Assembly: GCF_000002425.4 (NCBI RefSeq)
Contig: NC_037255.1
Coordinates: 2,115,847 to 2,179,846 of the forward strand
DNA: 64,000 nucleotides
Direction of reading: 5' to 3'
Source: Physcomitrium patens
Lineage: Eukaryota > Streptophyta > Bryopsida > Funariales > Funariaceae
In this document: positions 57,227 through 64,000 of the stretch, piece after piece
How the letters are laid out: each line of letters begins with the position of its first letter
Numbering within the stretch: position 1 is the stretch's first letter
The notes under the pieces: generated by a model
The model's input: the letters and a program-made list of their open reading frames with translations, nothing else
What the model was told of the DNA's origin: nothing
Database searches by the model: none
Made by a program: the position numbers and the translations under genes

Positions 57227-58196
57227 ATGGAAGGAAAGATTATAGATGCTACTTTGAGCAAAAATAAGAATAGATTTACAACTATTGTAGATCTTTAAGA
57301 GCTAATCAACACTCTAAGAGTAGAAATTTTATGTATTTTTAATGTGAATCATAAAATTACTATTTCTATATCTATAAAAAAAGTTCAAAGTCTGCAACAA
57401 GAAGTTCTGCAGTTGAAAGAAGCAAGTAGATCAACCACAGAACCAAATCCAGGGAATTTTATCTCTACAAGTATGACAGGGACAAGGATTAGTATGCCTA
57501 AGAAGTTTATTGGAACAAGATCAAAATTTTGAGGATTTTTGTAATAAATCAAGCTTTATCTAAAGTTGCATCTTTTTTAATATCTCAATGGATATACTCA
57601 AGTTGGATTCATACGTACAATTCTATCAAGAAGTATTCTTTCTTGATTTTTACGTTTAATGGAAAAAGATTTGCAACTCCTTTATAATTTGAATTCATTC
57701 CTAGAAGTATTTATGGCCACATTCAAAGAAAGTAATTGAGGAAGAATAGTAGAGGCGAAGCTCTTATCTTTATAAGAAGGATCACAGTCAGCTACCATAT
57801 ATGCTATTAAATTCTAAAATCTTGCTTGCAACATGGACAAAGCCAAAATCTTGGAACAATTTATTACTCAAGCCATTGCATGTGAAAATAAATTATTTGA
57901 AAGATATCAAAAACAAAGATATGGCTACAGAAGAATAAATCAAATAATGATGGCAACTACTAAGTTTTCATAAACTTATTCATCAAGGCCAAAACCAATA
58001 CAAATTGATATAGTATATTTTAAATTGCTCACAAAGTAGAAAAAGAGTCAACAATGTCAAGAAGGCTTATGCTTATATAGTAGAAAAGCTAAACATACTG
58101 CTCAATATTTTCCAAAGAAATAATGCAACTACAAAATAAGAAGCAAAATTGTCAAAGAAGACAATGTGTCAAAAAATGAATTGCTTCAACTACAAT
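57227..58196 (+). pseudogene. gag of element E
   Basis: ATG at 57227 (MEGKIIDATLSKNKNRF), a coiled-coil-like VQSLQQEVLQLKEASR, and MPKKFIGTRSKF at the entry to the capsid region. A decayed zinc knuckle near 58065-58110 ends in PKK-like residues. Its N-terminus differs from that of A-D. It has many stops. Confidence 0.7.
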
Positions 58197-59118
58197 AGAA
58201 ATTGTGCAGCTAAAATCATGTGTAACATCTAGTAAAGGTCATATTCTTTTTTCTGATTTCTCATCTTGTTTTACAATAGAATTTGTTTAGGACCAAAAAA
58301 TCACAAAATCTTAGCCTTGCTAGATTTAAGAGCCTTAGCATGTTTCATAGATAAAGACTGTCAAAAAATAAGATATATTCTTAGTTAAGAAAATCAAACC
58401 TATGCATGTAAAAGTAATAGATGGACATTCATTGTCTTTTAAAGATGTTACACATGAAAATATTTTGTAGAAGTAGCAATTAGTGGTTACAATAGTTTAG
58501 TAATATTGAATGTAATTAAATCTCCTTTTAATTCAATCATTTTAGGATGATTGTGGTTAGAAAGATATAATTCTTAGATAGACTAGATTTTTTATAATCT
58601 TAATTTTTTCTATATTTAAATCCAAGGTCATGCTAGGCAAGTAGAAATCCATAAGTCTAGTATATCCAAAGCCTTATTGATAGGTGCTAGAACTTTCATA
58701 CATGTTGCAAATAAAGGACTATATCAAGTCTTTTGCTATATATGCCATGCCTTTTGCTGATGGTGAGAAGATATCAAGTGACATTCTTAGCAAATATCAA
58801 GATTTTTAAGACATTTTTTTTAAAAAAATGCTAATATTCTTTTGAAGCATTGTCCTTATGATTGTTCTATCGATCTTCAAGCATAAACTCAACCACTATT
58901 TGGATCAATCTATGGCCTATTACAAAATGAATTAGTTGCACTTAAAGAATACTTTAAAGAGAACTTGGTTAAAAAATTTATATACCATTTTAAATCTCTA
59001 GCTGGTACTCCTATCTTATTTGTGAAGAAAAAAGATGGATCTTTGCAAGTGTATGTGGATTATTGAAGATTTAACAAGATTACCATCAAGAATAGGTATC
59101 CTCTACCTTTGATTTTTT
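58197..59118 (+). pseudogene. pol 5' part of element E
   Basis: Protease region where the DSG motif reads D-L-R, a segment [12 protein letters not shown], and RT entry with NLVKKFIYHFKSLAGTPILF and VKKKDGSL. Several frameshifts and stops. Truncated by the copia LTR. Confidence 0.7.
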
Positions 59119-59395
59119 TGAAAATATTTAGAAAGATACAAGAGTAATAGTAAGTAATATATATATACACACACAAGAGTAGTAGTAAGTAATACACATA
59201 TACACAAGAGAGTTTATAAGGAGAAAGAGCTTCATACACAAGTCTATTGATTTGATTGTGTTACGTATACAAAAAGAGAAGGACAGAAGATAAACAGTTT
59301 CTCTCTACTATATTCCAAATACTGTAGCTATGATATTTATTATAGACTACAGTAAATATTATACAGAGCATCGGCTAAATTTAATACTCTCAACA
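59119..59395 (-). repeat. Ty1/copia LTR
   Basis: On the minus strand it starts TGTTGAGAGTATTAAATTT and ends AATATTTTCA. It is directly preceded by a purine tract GCGAGGAAGAG, the usual copia arrangement. 277 bp, with an internal tandem AAGAGTA(G/A)TAGTAAGTAAT repeat. Confidence 0.8.
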
Positions 59396-59539
59396 CTCTT
59401 CCTCGCTCATCATAATATTTAAATAATATAAAATTTGTATAAAATTATGATCTATACTTTTCTGTAATCTCGTAAGGTCAATTGTTGCCTCATTAAAATC
59501 TTATCTAAGAAAATCTTATTGTATTTAAAAGAAAAATCA

Positions 59540-60072
59540 TAGATGAAGAAAAAAGAATACAACATCATTTTTCTTGATTATTTAAAGAATTCATTAACTT
59601 TCTTATTCAAAAAAAATAAATTGTTGCATATCTATGCCATAAACAAGTCGACAATGGTTATACAATTGAAGAGCTTTGGTGAAGAAATCAGCAAGATTAT
59701 TTGTAGATTCAATTTTTTTAATTACAAGTGCTTGATTAGTAATCAAGTCATGGGTATAATTAAAATACTTAGAATCAATATGCTTTGTCCTCACACCTTT
59801 AATGAAATCAACTTATATCTGTATAATACAAGCACTATTAACTTCATGTAAGATAGTTGGAGAATCATCATATGAAAATCCACAGGTTATTTGAATGAAT
59901 TTATCAATTGATCACAACCAAATATATTCTTGAGATGCTTCATATAAGGTAATAATTTTTGCATGGTTAGATGAAGTTGTAATTATTATTTGTTTCACTG
60001 AATTCTATGATATTGTAATTTTATGTCTTAAAAATACATATCCTATTTGAAATTCAACTATTGTAATATCAA
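59540..60072 (-). pseudogene. Ty1/copia RNase H relic
   Basis: Minus-strand product has the C-terminal copia RNase H hallmarks: SSNHAKIITLYEASQEYIWL, then CGFSYDDSPTILHEVNSA, and RTKHIDSKYFN followed by ESTNNLADFFTKAL. Stops are present. The upstream part is cut by the element D LTR at 60073. Confidence 0.85.
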
Positions 60073-60634
60073 TGTCACGGCCATAATCATGTAAGCTAAT
60101 AATTACATATACAAATAGGTAGAAGTAAGTAAAAGTAGGTAAAAGTAAGTTAATTCTATAATATTTAATATGGAAGCTTCTTAGAAGCTTCCTAGATGCT
60201 GCTTTGACTTCATAGGTGTCTTTAATTGACTTTTTGGATTAGAAACGTGGTCAACAAGTTAGCCATGTGCCACACATGTTGTTAGCTTGATGATCAAGCT
60301 AACTATGTTGGCCCAAACGTAGAAAAACTTGCCTTGTAAGTCAAGGCATGTGTCCTACAAAGTCAACACATATTGGAGGTCCTATAGAACGTCGCCACAT
60401 CGCCCCTAGTTAGATAGTATATATAGAGACAAGAGTGAAGGCTTCTTCACTCTTGTCAACTCCTTTCTTGCTTCTAGTCTAGTTTCAAGGGTCTCTAATT
60501 TTCTTGTCTTTTGGCAATAGCCATTCTAGTTCCTCTTTCAATATATATACTTGTTTATATATATTTTGTTACCTCTCTTTAAGTGAAGGCTCACTTGTCT
60601 GAATTGTTTTTTCATCGAGTTCTTGTCCTTGAAA
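60073..60634 (+). repeat. Element D 5' LTR
   Basis: 562 bp, family A. Ends CCTTGAAA instead of CCTTGACA. It has GAAGCTTCTTAGAAGCTTCC, a heat-shock-like run with one 3-base spacer, plus the TATA hairpin and U3 palindrome with minor changes. Confidence 0.93.
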
Positions 60635-60724
60635 GATTGACAAGTGTACACCTACAATATCAGAGCTTTATCTAATCTTGATTAAGAATGGATTACCTCT
60701 TTTTCTTGATAAGATATAAGCGTA

Positions 60725-60752
60725 TTAGAAGTTGCGAATTACCCTCTTCTAA
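60725..60752 (+). other. Leader hairpin of element D
   Basis: TTAGAAG, loop TTGCGAATTACCCT, CTTCTAA: 7-bp perfect stem, same place and loop core as in A. Confidence 0.65.
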
Positions 60753-60846
60753 ACTGATATTGTCCTTAGTATTTTCTTTGTCCGCAAGTCCTCTCTTCTA
60801 TTTGTCTTGAGCGATATTAGACATCTTCTCTCTTCTAAGTGTTATC

Positions 60847-61854
60847 ATAGCAGAACTTCTTGAAATGAAGAGTGCAATGGCATAAATGCAAGAGCAATTG
60901 AGGGAGTTAATGCTTGCGATGCATCAACTCAATTTACCACCACAAGGAGCAACAAGATTGGCAAGAAGTGAAGATATAAAAATGGTTGGAGCTGCTTCAA
61001 CATTTATACCAAACCATGTCCTTTCTCCTATGGTGGAACGCCCTTCAAATGTTAGAGAACCAAGAATTATCCTACTCGAGAAGTTTGATGGTACTAGATC
61101 CAAGTTTCGAGGATTTATCAATCAAGAGCAACTTGTGATTGAACTTCAATCCCAAAGCTATCCAACTCCAAGATCACAAGTTAGATTCATTGGTACGCTT
61201 CTTTCAGATTTAGCACTATCGTGGTTTTCATCTTTTCTTGAACGACGAGATCCTATATTGGATAATCTAGAGGATTTTTTGGCGGAGTTTCCATCCATGT
61301 ATGGAGAACATGATGCAATTCGTGTTGCAACCAATAAGATCCGTATTTTATGGCAAGGCAATCGATCAGTAACGTTATATGCTTCATAATTTCTACAACT
61401 GGCAACTGATATCAAGTGGGATGATGCTGCACTTATTAGCCAATTTCTCTATGGATTACAATATGAGGTAAAAAAATTAATACTCAACTTACCTGATCCT
61501 CAAACATTGAGTCAAGAAATTGACTTTGCTGTGAAGTGCGACAATCGCCTTTTTGAATTCCGATCTGAGAACCGTACAAGTGGACCTCAACATCACTATA
61601 ATTCAATGGCAACACCGACATCTCTTCAACACATACATTCGGAAGTAGAGGATATACAAATTGATGCAGTACGTTTCAAACCTCTTACTGAGCAAGAAAA
61701 GACTCGTCGTTGTTAAGAAGGATTATGTTTATATTGTGGAGAACCAAAGCACACTGCTCAACATTGTCCAAAGAAACGACGCAATCACAAAATGAAGAGT
61801 ATGGCTGTGAAAGAAGATAATATGTCGGAAAACGAGTTTGTCCAGCTACAATAG
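60847..61854 (+). pseudogene. gag of element D
   Basis: Colinear with A gag over 336 codons. The start codon is ATA (60847) where A has ATG. Internal stops lie near 60880, at 61387-61389 (a Gln codon in A) and at 61714-61716. The zinc knuckle CGEPKHTAQHC follows the last stop. The terminal CAATAG is at 61849-61854. Confidence 0.88.
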
Positions 61855-61861
61855 GGACCGT

Positions 61862-63112
61862 TGTCGGGGTAGAGAGAGTTTGCCTCAAGAAAGCGCTGGG
61901 CTTCTGGCTATCACTAAATACTCAATCAAGTTTGAAATATAAGGGTAAAAATTTTATATATATAAACTCCTCTCCTTTGGAGCAATTACATCAATATACA
62001 AGCCTTAAAATCCAAAGAACACCAAAATACTTGATAAGGTGTTATAAAAAACTTATATATCCTTATGAGGAATTTTTCCCGAAGTTCAATAGCTCATAAC
62101 TTACGATCTAACCGTTTTAACAACTCCAAATTTTACATGGAGTACTGATATATCTTTAGCAACTACCACACAAAAATTCAACTATAAATTCGTCTTGGAT
62201 CTTGTGATATCTTGAAAGCCCTAACTGTAGCTTCAAACCCTAGCTTTTTTACACCCGTGTACAACTTCCTTCATATCTCACAAAGTAATTATTCAAATAC
62301 TATGAAACTTTGATCTAAAGCTTTTTAACCCAATTACACACACTTGTGGAAAATTTGAGCCAAAAATTCGTCGAGAAACTCAAGATATGGCTTCACCCAT
62401 AACTAGCAACAAAACGATATACTTACTGCCTTCAAATTACAAGTGATGTCTTCAACGCCTCATAACTCCTTCACCCAATCTTAGAATTCACTATACAGTA
62501 AGTAGAATGTGTAGCCGAAAAAATGCTCCCTCCAAATCCAGTCGCCGATCTTCCGTTGCTCTCCGTATTCGTATGTAATGCCCAAAAGAAGTGACAATAG
62601 GTACGAAATTGACACCTTATCTTTGAACATTCATATCTTTTCCATAAAAACTCGAAATCACACAAAATCTTCACCCAAATTATACCCAAAACTCTAAACC
62701 TTCTGACCGAAGCCTCAAAAGCTCGAATGGCCTCGAAAGAAGAACCCTAATTCCTAATATGGCCTCGGATAGCCTCCTCAAAGCCCATTGGGCATGGTAT
62801 TCGACCAATAGGGATGAAGTTCTTCATCCCTTGCCTTCATCCAACCATGCCTTACTTTCATCCTTCCCAATAAGCCTCCTTCTAGTTATATTTTCATCTT
62901 TTAACTCCTCCCTTCCCTTAATCTTTATACTAACTATCTAAATCCTATATAATATAAACTCTATAATCAAACTAGATTAACTTCCAAATAATTTTTCTTA
63001 TTTCAATTCATTTTAAATTAACATACTAACTATTCTAACTCACATTAAGACTTATAAACATATTACATGTTTTCACTAATTTTTACATACTGTAAGTAAT
63101 TACAGTATGACA
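61862..63112. mobile_element. TG...CA insertion, probably a solo LTR
   Basis: 1251 bp beginning TGTCGGGG and ending ATGACA, flanked by CCGT on both sides (ACCGT if the end is taken one base earlier). Removing it restores the gag-pol junction found in A, B and C. Ends are short inverted repeats TGTC/GACA. No coding region inside. An inverted repeat TACTGTAA...TTACAGTA lies near the right end. Family unknown. Confidence 0.7.
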
Positions 63113-63114
63113 CC

Positions 63115-64000
63115 GTGCGGCTGGAACCTTGCACAACTTCTAGTAAAGGTCCTATTCTCTCCTCAGAGCCCTCTCCTTGTTTTACATTAAATTTTATTTT
63201 AGGACCTAAACATTACAAAGTCTCTTCCTTGTTAGATTCAAGAGCCTCAGCGTGTTTTTTAGATGAAGAATTTACTCAAAGACATAACATATCTTTAGTA
63301 AAGAAAACTAAACCTGTTCATGTAGAAGTCATAGATGGTCGTCCATTGTCTTTTGGAGATATTACTCACGAAACCCTTCCTATAGAAGTAATAATCAATG
63401 GTCATAATAGTTTTGTAGTATTTAATATCATTAGATCTCCCTCTAATCCAGTCATTTTAGGTTTATCGTGGTTAGAAAAATACAACCCTCAAATAGACTG
63501 GATTTTCCGAACTCTCACTTTCTCTGAAAGTATAACTAACAGTGTAGTTAAGCAAGTAGAGAGTCATAAGTCTAGTTCAATTAAACCCATATTTATAGGT
63601 GCAAAAGCTTTCTTGCATACAACTATGAAAGAATCACCATACATTATTTATGCTACACCCGTTTCTACTGGTGAAAAGACTTCAAGTGGCATTCCAAGCC
63701 AATATCAAGAATTTCAAGATGTATTCGAAAAAAAAAAGAATGCAGATACACTCCCGGAACATCGTCCCTATGATTGTTCAATTGACCTTCAAGAAGGAGC
63801 ACAACCGCCATTCGGACCAATCTATAGTTTATCACAAAATGAGTTGGCTGAACTCAAGGAGTATATTGAAGAAAATCTAGCCAAGAATTTCATACGCCAT
63901 TCTAAATCTCCGGCAGGAGCTCCAATTCTATTTGTGAAGAAAAAAGATGAATCATTGCGGATGTGTGTTGATTATCGAGGACTCAACAAGATTACCATCA
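63115..64000 (+). CDS. pol of element D, protease and RT start (partial)
   Basis: The frame is open from GTG 63115 to the window end without a stop. Protease [15 protein letters not shown] has Arg for the catalytic Gly, so it is probably inactive. It is followed by [42 protein letters not shown], and RT entry [20 protein letters not shown] and [12 protein letters not shown]. In frame, so a functional RT cannot be excluded, but gag is dead and separated by the 1251-bp insertion. Confidence 0.85.
   Translation, partial: MRLEPCTTSSKGPILSSEPSPCFTLNFILGPKHYKVSSLLDSRASACFLDEEFTQRHNISLVKKTKPVHVEVIDGRPLSFGDITHETLPIEVIINGHNSFVVFNIIRSPSNPVILGLSWLEKYNPQIDWIFRTLTFSESITNSVVKQVESHKSSSIKPIFIGAKAFLHTTMKESPYIIYATPVSTGEKTSSGIPSQYQEFQDVFEKKKNADTLPEHRPYDCSIDLQEGAQPPFGPIYSLSQNELAELKEYIEENLAKNFIRHSKSPAGAPILFVKKKDESLRMCVDYRGLNKITI

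Larger units (their letters stand above)
56428..59118 (+). mobile_element. Element E: decayed chromovirus, 3' part missing
   Basis: 5' LTR, leader with the hairpin relic, gag and the first part of pol up to RT entry (VKKKDGSL, then a decayed VDY segment and KNRY). It is cut at 59118 by a copia LTR. Coding parts have many stops and indels. The 3' half and its LTR are not in the window. Confidence 0.8.
60073..64000 (+). mobile_element. Element D: family A chromovirus, runs off the window
   Basis: 5' LTR, leader, gag, then a 1251-bp insertion at the gag-pol junction, then pol from 63113 to the window end in RT. The start is the family A terminus TGTCACGG, inserted in a copia relic. The 3' end is outside the window. 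Confidence 0.92.

Overview
The window looks like nuclear DNA of a land plant. It carries one intact host gene, a fasciclin-like arabinogalactan protein (FLA, minus strand, 11415-12233), in a GC-richer island. Most of the rest is AT-rich DNA packed with LTR retrotransposons: chromodomain-bearing Ty3/gypsy elements (chromoviruses), one Tat/Athila-like Ty3/gypsy element, a Ty1/copia remnant, solo LTRs, and a pogo-type DDE_1 transposase relic. Gene content does not fix the lineage. A 100-base N gap (11310-11409) shows that this is a draft assembly.

Layout. 1-2400: truncated chromovirus pieces and LTR fragments. 3143-9218: chromovirus B (minus strand, two LTRs, 4/5 TSD), inserted into a pogo-like transposase relic whose halves flank it. 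9990-16150: host-like island with FLA. 18945-40055: a three-deep nest. Chromovirus C (minus, LTRs 550/550 bp, about 12% diverged) contains the Tat-like element O (20783-35513, minus, LTRs about 9-10% diverged), which contains chromovirus A (23534-29924, plus, LTRs 561/561 bp with 5 differences, perfect TSD TCGAC). LTR divergence ranks the insertions in the order the nesting requires. 40480-43790: older gypsy pol relics. 47000-50510: a GC-richer host-like stretch without a gene I can name. 54247-54761: solo LTR with perfect TSD CTTAG. 56428-59118: decayed element E, cut by a copia remnant (59119-60072). 60073-64000: element D, which runs off the window and is split at its gag-pol junction by a 1251-bp TG...CA insertion.

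Main discovery. The chromoviruses share parts beyond the usual LTR-gag-pol-chromodomain plan. First, a separate ORF (ORF3; 140 codons plus stop in A) lies between the chromodomain and the polypurine tract. It is intact in A, present with the same length but stop-ridden in C, and recognisable in the distant family B through the motif GHYRWL-x-GP-[IM]-NHL. Second, a leader hairpin between PBS and gag keeps its loop (TTGCGGATTACCC) while stem bases change in a pairing-compatible way across A, B, C, D and E. Third, a second hairpin lies just after the TATA box in both LTR families. Fourth, the promoter LTR of B has several perfect four-module heat-shock elements upstream of TATA, which suggests a heat-responsive retrotransposon. 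Nearly all in-frame stops are C-to-T type changes (CAA, CAG, CGA or TGG to stop), as expected for decay of methylated DNA.
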